A DNA stretch of 31,349 bases. Origin: Elysia marginata. Lineage: Eukaryota > Mollusca > Gastropoda > Plakobranchidae. Positions 22,566-31,349 of this stretch are shown piece after piece. Where the stretch lies: assembly GCA_019649035.1 (NCBI GenBank), contig BMAT01002205.1:13173-44521 (forward strand), in the 5' to 3' direction. The notes under the pieces are model-generated. The model was not told where the DNA came from, searched no databases, and saw only the letters and a list, made by a program, of their open reading frames with translations. Each line of letters starts with the position of its first letter. The first letter of the stretch is position 1. The position numbers were made by a program, and so were the translations under genes.

Positions 22566-25500
22566 AACACTGAAATCGTTTTGGTTTTTTTTTATTACCT
22601 TGAATGGTTCCGCTTTGTAAACTTCATTTCGACAAGTTTTCAGTAAAGTGGCGTACATTTTGGTGTTACTTGTTCCGGTAAAAAATATTGCATTTTCGAC
22701 CTTTAAAGTTTAAAAGAATTTATATAATATTAGTTGTTCTTTTTCTTCTTTGATGATAAAACCGTTTGCCTACCTGTGTGAAGCAGGCAAAAAAATTTAA
22801 ACTTTTTTTTTCCATACCGGCATGTCTTTTGGTGACTGAGATGAGTCTTGCCTTCATCAAAATGGTGCCTAAAGATGCACAGAATTAACTATTGTAACAT
22901 AATATCTTTGGTTATCGTGTTCTGTTGTTTTAATAAATGACATTGCTTGCTTTTTTTTTTTGTTATTGAAGTGTGGATGATATTTAATAAGAACTTAGTT
23001 ACATGATCTGAGAGTGTGTGTGTGTGTGTTAGTGCTTCTGGGTTATTTATTTAATTTAACTTTACTCTTACAGGAGAAAGAAAAAAAAACTCATTAAAAA
23101 CCAAGTTTATGTTCCAATAAAAGTCCTATTACTGCTTCAGTATTCAATCTTTGCAAATCAGCATTACTGTGTTATAAATACATTACAGTTATGATGTAGA
23201 CATTTATACACTTTGTACAGATGCAAGGCAAGTAGACTTTCTAATCTGTAACGATATTTACTCCCACTAAATTCTGTCCCCCAGCACGAAGCCGCCTCTG
23301 TTTATATTCTCAGCAGTTCCCACGGCAGCCTTTCCTTTCTTGTAAAACACCCTGGACATTTCTCTGTACATTTCTCTTATGCTTATTTAATTTAATGCTT
23401 CGTACGATTTTGCGTTTATTTATTTTTCTTCTACCTATTGTTTTATAAAGTGAAGAAACTGTCTAAAAGCAACAAAGAAAGAAAAGCGAAACAAAGTGCT
23501 CATGACAAAGTTCAGATTAATTTCCCACGTAAGATGAAAGAGCACAGCAAATCTGCAAGTTTGTCTGTGTCTTTAAATTATTAGGAATGGAATCTGGAGA
23601 GTCCGACAAGGCAAACGTTGATGGAACAATTTCGTTCTCTTGGCTTTTCGTTATTTTTAGTTGAAGTTTGTCACTTATAAACTACCTATTTTTGCTGTTG
23701 TTCCTCTTTCCTTGTTGGGAAGAACGACAACTCTCATGTGCGACCAAGCGGCTGTGATAATGTAAAAAAGGTTTGAAGTTTTGGATCCTAGATCTGTTTT
23801 TTTTTTATTCCTCGTAGTTTGAACTTCGAATCATTCCATTCTTTGAACGCGTGTTTTTATATTTGTTTTATTTTTTTTAATCCTCTTGTCCATTAAAGTT
23901 CGTCACTGTTTCATACAGTTGGTTCGTTTTGGGTTTTGTTTTTTGTTGTTTGTTTTTTTTTTTTGCTTTTGTTTTATTTATTGTTATCACAGATATTGTC
24001 TTTTTAGTTTCTGCCCTGTCAGGTTGGTCATAAAACAATAATTATCTAGTTTTCTCAATATTGCTCATGAAAGTTTCCACGTCCAATAATCAAACAAGCA
24101 AAATGGAAATAAAATTAAAACGTTTTTTTAAGAAATATCACCTTATCGATCTGTCAAAAATCAATTCGGACAAATCGAGTACCGCACAGCTAGTCCAGGG
24201 AAGTGAAGTTTCTCAGCATGGCTAGTTATCGAGGTTTCTTACTCTGTCTCTCCTTGTCCTAAATTATCTCCCCTTCTCCACTTTATCAGGGTCCTTTGAA
24301 TGAAAACAATTATGTGTTTACATGTCTGTCTTTAATTCAAAATTTTTTCAGTTTTTAACAACGAAATTTATGCATTTGCTAACCAGGTTTCTTTTTCAAA
24401 TTTTTTAAAATCCTGATCTGACTGAAGCTATCAGTCGATAAGTCTTGGATTTTGGCAAACATCATTCTTATTTCAATAAGCTACCGGTAGTTTAAAAACG
24501 GTATCGATAATATAGAATCTTCTTTTGCAAGTTGTTTTTTATTTTGCCAAGATTTATGCGATAACCTGGTCAAGGGACGCACATGTATATATATCTGAAA
24601 TAATAGAGACCTAGATTAGACCCAAATCACATTTATATATTTTATTATAGTCACCATGACTACACCGAACTACTGGTATATTCGTCACTTTTTATTTGAT
24701 TTTAAAATGGTCAAAATGGGCATCCAATGTGTAAAATATTTGTATTTATTAGAAAGAAAAATTAGCAAACAAAATTTTACTCTGCTCTTGCAAGATAGAA
24801 CGCTTCTGTTTTATCAGATAAACAAACTGCAGGGCATTTTAGTTCTAGTTTTCATTAAATAATGTTTTCAATTTCAATTGCAGTGCGCATTTTAGCAAGC
24901 TGGTAGGGAAAGCCCATTGCTTTTGCGGAATTTCCGGTCTTGTCCACCATACCGTGTCATTCTACTGACAGAAGTTGGAATCAGAAAGACCTAAGAAAAG
25001 CCTTGGTCTGGGTTCCTGTCTATGTCTTATCATTACATGAGAAAACCACCGCACCTTTTCGGTCATGTTATATTAAAAAGAGGTTTAAACATAAAAACAT
25101 AGATGTATAAGAATTTAGAACTTCAACATTAGGCCTAGGCTTGTCCAAATTAGGTGTAGATCTGAATTTTTAGACCTAAATAATTGTTCACCTTCCACAA
25201 GGGTCTAGAATCTTAGATCTCGATGCTCATGTCTCTAGATCTAGGTTTATAAAATCTTGGCATGCGCAGAAAATTTTCATGCTGTAAATACTTAACATTA
25301 ATAATTTGCTGGGTTTTTTTTTTTTTAATGCAGTCCAAAGAACTAGATATAGCTAGCCTTATCTTTTAAGCATTTAGAGTTAGACTAAAATCAATTTGGC
25401 AGCTTGCGGTGGAAGCGAAAATGGCAATTACATTTTTTAATTTAGAGGGCTATTGAAAAGCTTAGTGGAAAAAAATATGTTTCAAAGTGTTTGGGACAAT

Positions 25501-25890
25501 TATTCGGTTTGTTGAGTCTTCTGCGCGGTGTTTTCTTTTTTCCTATGTGAAAGGTCTATTGAGCACGGAATATTCAGACAAACCTTAGATCTTGATTTTA
25601 ATTCCTAAAATTACTAACTGTGGTGGGGTTTTTCTTTATTAAACTTATAATAAGAACAAAGTCAAGGTGACAATCTTTAATCAACCTTCACTCAAAATAT
25701 ATTAGCTGGGCGTTAAAGTTCTACTTTTTAAAACAGCGTTTTTCCTCACAAAAGCGAGGCAAGTTTACCATCTCGAAACTGTAACGAATTTTGTGTCCCA
25801 CATACAAGTCACCTTCTGCAAATCATTTTGGGAGTTAAAAATCTGATCGAACTGAGTTGCATAAAGATTAGATCTATAGCGTTTACGTGA
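22566..25890. other. intergenic AT-rich spacer
   Basis: No gene recognised on either strand. Holds a (GT)n run at 23014-23029, long poly-T runs (for example 23950-23962 and 25315-25326) and a cluster of AGATCT-like palindromes around 25150-25250. It should include the promoter of the Slp gene, but no clear core element was seen. Confidence 0.5.
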
Positions 25891-26354
25891 ATGGACGCGG
25901 AAGCCCTCGGCGAGACGTCCAAGAAATACAAACACAAACATAGAGACAAACGAGAGCGTAAGTATAAATATAGGGTAGAAGAAGAAGAAGAAGGAAACCA
26001 AAGAGATGGAAGCAAGACAGGTAGAAGTCATGGGAAAAGAGAGAATGCTAAACGGACGGTGAAGAATAAAAAGAAGGTCAAAGAGAAAATCAAAGAGAAA
26101 AAGAAAAGTTCAAAAGTTCACAAGAAAAGAAAGAAAGGGGGAGATGGTAGCGAAGAGAGACTGAGGGGAAAGTCTAAGAAAAAGAAGAAAAAGAAAAAGG
26201 TGAAGGAAAAGAAGAAAGGGAAGACAGAGGCTATTCCAACCGGACGAGAACACACTCTCGATCTGTCAACGCTGACCAAAGATGAAGTGAAAGCCTTGAG
26301 GAAGGTCATCAAGAAAGATGAGGCCGAAATGAGGTCGATGGACATGCGCGTCAG
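25891..26354 (+). CDS. SYTL: Slp-like exon A: Lys-rich leader and SHD1 helix
   Basis: 154 codons plus two bases from the ATG at 25891 to CGTCAG|gttagt. The first ~120 residues are very Lys/Arg/Glu-rich with runs such as KSKKKKKKKKVKEKKKGK, unlike known Slps, where SHD1 sits at the very N-terminus. The end, from LDLSTL, is SHD1. The start is the first Met of the open frame; an upstream stop or 5'UTR junction was not established, and a shorter protein starting nearer SHD1 would need a Met that is not obvious here. Confidence 0.82.
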
Positions 26355-26572
26355 GTTAGTTCTAGTAATAGATGAAGATTTCTGTTGTTATCTAGAAGTG
26401 TTAGGAATGTACTGAACTGGGAAGACAAAGGAGAAAATACTTGAAAAGGACCTTTAACAAATATACTTGCGTCTCCTGTGACAGGTTTTATCAATCAAGC
26501 GTCGTTTCTTACAGCCACGTTAAAGGTTCCCTGTCCATTATTATCCATGATTGAAAGAAGCCATCATCATCG

Positions 26573-26612
<40 letters not shown>

Positions 26613-29600
26613 AATCAATAGAAAAATTAATGCAATAATGAAGTTCATAACGCAAAATTCACTCTGTGCCCCAAAACTTTCAATACTATAGCATCAAAAA
26701 GACTGAAACAGACGAAACAGGAAAAACATTGAAAACTTAGTAGCAGTACGCAAAAACTATGCAAGAACTTAAAATTGATCTGGTTTTTTTTTATTCTAAT
26801 TAGCTTAATAAACTTAGTTCTCTGCTTATGTCTTGACATTGAAAAATACATAATAGTATAAATCAGGGTTATTGCAAAGTGGCGTGATGTAGTACCAAGA
26901 TGGTTGACGCTACAATTTGTTTAAAATCAGTTGCGCCGACACTTCCGGAAGCGTACGCCGCCATCTTGGGAGCCAAACGCTATGGGACTTTTCCGTGAAC
27001 TTTTAAAATTCTTTTAGAGTAGTTCCCCTTGGACAACGGTGGGTTTTTAGGCTAAGATTTCGCACTGAAGTTATTTGAATAAACTACCTCTCCAACAGAA
27101 GAGTTCGCTGGTGAGCCCATCTTTTGAATTTCCCACACAAGAGAGATTGGAACAGTCCCATACCACGCAATAAATATGCAAGAGCGTTAATTTTTGTTGT
27201 GCCCACAGCGTCCTGCGAGGCGAGATCGAGGCTCTACGCCAGTCCAGCGCTGACTGTATCGGGCCGGGTTCAGACTGCACCTCGAGCTACTCCAGGTGCC
27301 CGCGCTGCGGGAAGGAGTTCCCTGCCTGGCACAGCGTCCTGCCGTTCCTGGACAGAGGCGTGCGCTGCCAGGCGTGCAAGTACCGCGTGTGCAAGGACTG
27401 TCGCTACAGGCAGCCCAACGGATTGTTCCTGTGCCGACTCTGCGTGTGTTACAGGTGCGAGGTTTTCCTCATCTAGGCACAGGATATGGCATGAATGTGA
27501 GAACAGAATGATGAAATGATGGGTTTCTAATTTACAATAGAAACCTTGAGCGCCGACAGCTATAACGTATGACGTAATAATACCCATAGGTGGCGTGGGT
27601 TTTACGGCAGACGTTTGGCTGACGGGCTCCGCTAGCCCATCAGCCATCTTGGATTTCCTCCGCTATGGGCTTCGTTCTCCTGAACGGGCCCGTAGCGCAT
27701 AATTTATGTAATATGGCATGAATGTGAGAAAAGAATGATCAGGTTATGGATTTTTACATTACCCTCGTGACCCTTGTTCTTGATGGACAGATTATCCTTG
27801 CAAAACAAAACCGCTTGGAATAACAACTCATTCATCAGCTTGAAAAAAAGTTGTCCGAAGTTCATGCTAAGAAACTTGGAAAATTTTGTATCAAATTTTG
27901 AAACTAATCGCGTTCAACGCGACCATTGCAAGAAATTAGACGGGCGAGGGTTTGTAGATTTCTTTCGTACTAACACTTAAAAACAAAACCGTTGATCTCA
28001 ACCCAGTTGGCACTTTCTAATAAGCAACCCATAATTAGAACTTCGTTTCACTTTTTATAAATTATCCTCAGGCCTGTAACAGTTCGTTTCATATAACTTT
28101 CAAACTCTGATCTTTTGGTGTTAGGGCCTTTTTTTTTCCTAAAAAAAAAATGAAGTTATGGTTCACGACTGCATGAAATATTTGAAAGCCTAGAGCTCAC
28201 TGATAAAGTTTGTTTTGATCAATTTTTTTCCATCGTACAATTACCTATGTTATAAATATAGTAGTGACTTGTCACAAACTTTTCTGTCTCCCCCTTTAAA
28301 AGAATGTCAATTCTATAAGAAATAAGCAAATAATCCACATATAATGTGGTTCTCATGATTGACAGACAAGAAAAGTTGTTGACGGGCGAGTGGATGGAAG
28401 CGTCAGACGGAGGAGTTCACAGCACGGACCTCATCAAACTCTCGCTCAGAGACAAAGGTCAGGTTTTCACCAGTGCATCTAGAATATGCTAGAATAGCTA
28501 GAAGTATTTAGGTATAAGAAAAAAGCTCACTCATCAAAGTCTATTTTGCTTCTTTTTTCTATATTTTATTTCAGCCAAATATATAATATTATTCCGCAAA
28601 ATATTGATAATGTTATGAATTTTGTTTTAAATATGGAAACTAATAAAGAAATGTCTTTGAAGATGAAAATTGCGACATCCAACTCGTTCACCCTGGGCAC
28701 GACACAATTTTTCAATATAATAATTTAGACCGCTGGTGTCAGTATATAGGCATGAATGTGAAGCTTGTAGCATAAATCAAGGGTTAGTTGTTGCTCTAAA
28801 CTTCACACAACCTTTGGTTTAAAATGTTCACAGAATACTTCAAGAAAAAGAGGAAAAAGGAAGAGAAAAAGAAAGCGGAGCAAGCCAAAAAGCTGAAGGG
28901 AGAAATCATCCTGGAGGGATTCTTTGGGAAGAAGAGGCAGCGCCAGTACAAGAAAAAACGGTCCAGAGACAAAGCCAAAAAGCGCAGCGACGGACACTCC
29001 TCTCACAGAGGACGGAAAAGTCACCACCGAGGCGCCGCCAGAGGCCAACGTAGATCGCGCAAGGAGAAGGAAAAACGCAAGACGCGTGGGAAACACGAGC
29101 CGTGTGACGGTAAACCGCGTCGAGGTGGTGAGGGCCAAGTGGTCTGTTTTGAAGACGAATTGGTCGTAGAAGGGCAAGACCCGGACGAATTCCATAACAC
29201 TGACGGCAATAACTTCTACGGGGAAGATTATTTCGATGACGTGGAGCACGTGCCTGACCTGTATGAGTATAACTATGACGGTTATTACTTCGATGGTGAA
29301 GGCGAAGATGATGAAGACTACTACTACTATTATGACTACTACTACGATGATGACGAGAATGAATACGACGATTCAAGCCAGCCAGAAAAGGGCATTCTGG
29401 AACCGGAAGTATGTAGAGGGCCGATGGATTCCTACTGTTCAGGAGCAAGTCTTGCGCCCCAAAACTTTGATAGTCTCAGTGGATCTAGAGGTCTATTGAA
29501 CGAGAGCAAACTGCAGCAAATAAACTACATGCGAGAGAGTCTCGTTTGGGGGGCATCTGGTGATTCGCGTCTCCCTTGTATAGATTACCTGCCCATGAGC

Positions 29601-31011
29601 AACCCTCCCCCGTACCAGGAACGCTGTCCGTATACCAGCGTGAGGTTAGACACGCCGGGGGCATCCGTGAATCCGGTCCCAGGTTTACCAGCCCAGCCGG
29701 AGCACGGCGACGCAACGTTAGCACCAGTGAACAGGAAATCTAAAGATAGAAGGAAATCTTTGTCACTTTGGAAGCGCATCAAGTTATCCTTGAAGGAAAC
29801 TTTCCGTTTCGTCGTGCCGAGCCTCGTTCGCCGCGACCAGAACTATTCTAAAAAGGCGCCTTCAGATCTGGATCTAGATCTCGGTATGGAGACGGCCCTC
29901 AACGCCGTTTCGGCAGAAAAGATCGATCAAGACAAGGCATTTCTGCGTCTGGATGACGTGAACTGGAACTTCCAACCTACGGGCGGAGGGCCGCAACACG
30001 GGGGTGGCCGCATTGGAGTCGGCCGTCCATCACGAGGCCGGGGAGGGGGCCGAGGGAGGGGGCGTGGCCGCGGCGGCCGTGGCATGAGGGGCCGAGGCAG
30101 GGGCATGCATATGCGGGGCCGCGGGGGGAGGGGCGCTTGGCGGGGGCCGCCTCCTCGCGGACCGAGAGCAGGAGGAAGAGGAGGGGGAGGGGGAGGAGGA
30201 GGCGGAGGAAGATCTGATAGGAAAGATAAAGACAAGGATAGGGAGTCTAAGGAAAAGAAAAGCAAAAAGAAAAAGAAAGATAAGAAGAAGAAAGAGAAAA
30301 AGTCTACAGACGACATGAGCGAAGCCATAGGCGACCTGCAAAAAAGACTAAAGGGTGATGTAAGTCGAGTTGTGTAACTACGAACCTAATTTTAACTAAG
30401 CTCTAAGTCTAACTTGTGGTTGTAGAAATTTGCTAATGTTTTGACTTTCTTAATTTTGGTCTTCAAAAGATACGATGTCTCACGACGCTCCCTCGGGTTA
30501 GTTCATTTGCAAGTGGGAAAACCCAATTTTCTTTTAGTTTTGGGTTTGTTTTTTTTTTATCTGAATCGGGATAATTTTCTAATAATCATGATTATATTAA
30601 ATTTAAAGTAGCGATGTTTTAAACCCCTTTTTAAGACGCCTTTATTCGATGAGAGCTAGAGCGCCAACCTTATCAAATCTGTTTAAATAATAAGAACTCC
30701 AACATTATTGCTCTCAATGAAATTCTTTTTTAATATTTCATGGTGGAGAAAAATTAGAGTTTTATTATTTTAACCGTTTCAATGGCAAAAAAAAAATCTT
30801 TTTTTTTTATAATTTATATTCAAAACCCAAAATGTCAAAACGTTTGCTGATTTTGGTCTAGCCTGGTGTCCCTCATGTTCTGATAACATCCTAAAAGTCA
30901 TAATTATGCCAATGAAAACATTTGTAATGTCAACGTTCTCTATTCAGCATGGCGGTGTCAGAGGGTCACGGTCGAGTAGCCAGGCCGAAAAAAGACCGTC
31001 GGATATGAATG
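25891..31011 (+). CDS. SYTL: synaptotagmin-like protein (Slp/bitesize) Rab effector, 5' part
   Basis: Rab27-type effectors link secretory vesicles to membranes through an N-terminal Rab-binding domain and C-terminal C2 domains. Exons at 25891-26354, 27209-27454, 28366-28457, 28834-30359 and probably 30948-31011 join in frame to 797 codons. The order is: a Lys-rich leader (1-120); the SHD1 helix LDLSTLTKDEVKALRKVIKK (from 123); a zinc finger with Cys pairs CPRC, CQAC, CKDC and CRLC (185-233); SHD2 with TGEWM (243-247) and IKLSLRDK; then a ~510-residue disordered linker with a Tyr/Asp patch (about 426-446) and an RGG block (about 651-726). Spacing follows Slp4/Slp5-like FYVE_2 domains. The C2 domains are outside the window. 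Rabphilin, Noc2 or MyRIP families are alternatives, but SHD2 fits Slp best. Confidence 0.82.
26355..27208 (+). other. Slp-like intron 1
   Basis: 854 nt with a (CAT)n array (26562-26612). At about 26895-26968 CCAAGATGG and CCATCTTGG form an inverted repeat. The following CGCTATGGGA resembles the end of the dispersed repeat, so a related fragment may be present. Confidence 0.75.
26562..26612. repeat. (CAT)n microsatellite
   Basis: About 16 CAT/ATC units with one CGT interruption. Confidence 0.95.
27209..27454 (+). CDS. SYTL: Slp-like exon B: FYVE-type zinc finger
   Basis: Completes Ser155, then VLRGEIEALRQSSADC, CPRCGKEFPAW, RCQACKYRVCKDCRYRQPNG and LFLCRLCVCY. Four CxxC pairs can bind two zinc ions, and RVCKDCRxxxxNGxxxCxxC closely matches the Slp4 finger. 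Acceptor TTGTTGTGCCCACAG; donor TACAG|gtgcga. GC-rich, unlike its introns. Confidence 0.92.
27484..27739. repeat. direct repeats bracketing the dispersed element
   Basis: ATATGGCATGAATGTGAGAA starts at 27484 and again at 27711. The match covers 28 of 29 bases and continues more weakly for another 20. It flanks the 170-bp element on both sides. A shorter echo, GGCATGAATGTGA, is at about 28750. Confidence 0.8.
27537..27706. repeat. dispersed repeat, copy 2 (about 170 bp)
   Basis: Same-orientation relative of 11711-11880 with matching blocks in the same order. It begins about 80 nt after the donor of exon B. Confidence 0.8.
28366..28457 (+). CDS. SYTL: Slp-like exon C: SHD2 tail of the Rab-binding domain
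   Basis: Completes Arg237, then QEKLLTGEWMEASDGGVHST and DLIKLSLRDK. In Slps the equivalent TGDWFY...SEIIRMSLRHK packs against the Rab; the Trp is kept and the aromatic after it is Met here. Donor AAAG|gtcagg; the single G joins AA at 28834 to make Glu268. Confidence 0.88.
28458..28833 (+). other. Slp-like intron 3
   Basis: 376 nt, AT-rich, acceptor AATGTTCACAG. The ATG at 28824 lies in this acceptor region and is not the gene's start. Confidence 0.8.
28834..30359 (+). CDS. SYTL: Slp-like exon D: long disordered linker with Y/D and RGG blocks
   Basis: 1,526 nt with no stop, residues 268-776. Begins EYFKKKRKKEEKKKAEQAKK and then GEIILEGFFGKKRQ. A basic region follows, then the acidic DEDYYYYYDYYYDDDENEYD, a Pro/Ser stretch, KRIKLSLKETFRFVVPSLVR and an RGG-rich block (GRGRGRGRGGRGMRGRGRGM). 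It closes with a Gly run, a Lys-rich KKSKKKKKDKKKKEKK and the helix DMSEAIGDLQKRLKGD. No folded domain is recognised. Donor GGTGAT|gtaagt; without splicing the frame stops at 30375-30377. Confidence 0.85.
30360..30947 (+). other. Slp-like intron 4
   Basis: 588 nt, AT-rich, with a good donor (gtaagt) and an acceptor TTCTCTATTCAG. Confidence 0.65.
30948..31011 (+). CDS. SYTL: Slp-like exon E (probable)
   Basis: Between a strong acceptor (TTCTCTATTCAG) and GAATG|gtaatc lies an open frame in the phase required by exon D: HGGVRGSRSSSQAEKRPSDM then N. The composition (Gly, Arg, Ser) suits the linker. It is short, so support comes from the splice sites and phase only. Confidence 0.6.
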
Positions 31012-31045
31012 GTAATCGGTGAATTGTTATCTGTAGCTATTACCC

Positions 31046-31118
31046 TTGTAAGCACAAAAGTATATTATGTTGTAAGCACAAAAATATATTATGTTGTAAG
31101 CACAAAAATATATTATGT
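31046..31118. repeat. 24-bp tandem repeat, 3 copies
   Basis: TTGTAAGCACAAAA begins at 31046, 31070 and 31094, with TATATTATG completing each unit. Two of the units are identical. It lies just downstream of exon E. Confidence 0.95.
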
Positions 31119-31309
31119 AAAAATACGGAAAGATAGAAATTATGTGAACAGTTTGCCAGCGCCAGCCGGCTTCTGTTGGGTTTCCTGAGGCCCACCCACC
31201 CACTTGCTTTTCACACTCATGTTCTTTCACATGTAAAGGTTGGATCAAACTACAGCTACGAGACAAACCTTAGAGCGCTAACTACCTGCACATTTTTCCC
31301 GTTTTTTGG

Positions 31310-31310
<1 letters not shown>

Positions 31311-31349
<39 letters not shown>
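31311..31349. repeat. (CT)n microsatellite at window edge
   Basis: CT dinucleotides continue beyond the right edge of the window. Confidence 0.95.

Larger units (their letters stand above)
27455..28365 (+). other. Slp-like intron 2
   Basis: 911 nt. Contains dispersed repeat copy 2 bracketed by a direct repeat; the remainder is AT-rich. The acceptor TTGACAG has a weak pyrimidine tract. Confidence 0.8.

Noticed and set aside
29927..30328. Pro/Arg-rich minus-strand ORFs
   Set aside because: Shadows of the GGN-rich coding strand of Slp exon D.

Overview
The window looks like animal nuclear DNA, probably from a lophotrochozoan and most likely a gastropod mollusc. Short GC-rich exons with GT-AG introns sit in AT-rich introns crowded with microsatellites and retroelement pieces. 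The phylum is inferred from general look (AT-rich introns, many AGATCT-type motifs, long CT/GTA/GAA arrays, a LINE and a tRNA-derived SINE); no marker gene proves it.

Two protein-coding genes can be read, both on the + strand. Gene 1 (10906-21854) is a complete tektin of the tektin-3/5 type, a coiled-coil protein of ciliary and sperm-flagellar doublet microtubules. Its exons join in frame into 466 residues. It carries two alternative copies of its third exon (12937-13022 and 14633-14718). Both are 86 nt with the same phases and encode near-identical 29-residue segments. Using both or neither introduces a stop, which is the signature of mutually exclusive exons. The end of exon 6 is the first unit of a 21-nt tandem array that multiplies the splice donor. 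Gene 2 (25891 to at least 31011, 3' end outside the window) is the N-terminal part of a synaptotagmin-like-protein (Slp/bitesize) Rab effector. It has a Rab-binding helix, an eight-Cys zinc finger and an SHD2-type tail, followed by a 1.5-kb exon encoding a disordered linker with an acidic Tyr/Asp patch and an RGG-rich block. C2 domains would be expected downstream.

Layout: 1-10905 is mostly non-coding, with CT, GAA and GTA arrays and a decayed LINE tail at about 7000-7208. The tektin gene follows; intron 5 contains a 5'-truncated LINE with an intact reverse-transcriptase core (about 16733-18165) and intron 7 contains a minus-strand tRNA-derived SINE (about 20421-20711). The tektin 3'UTR has an AATAAA at 22542. 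About 3.3 kb of AT-rich spacer separates it from the Slp gene. A dispersed repeat of about 170 bp occurs once in tektin intron 1 and once in Slp intron 2. The two genes have no obvious shared pathway.
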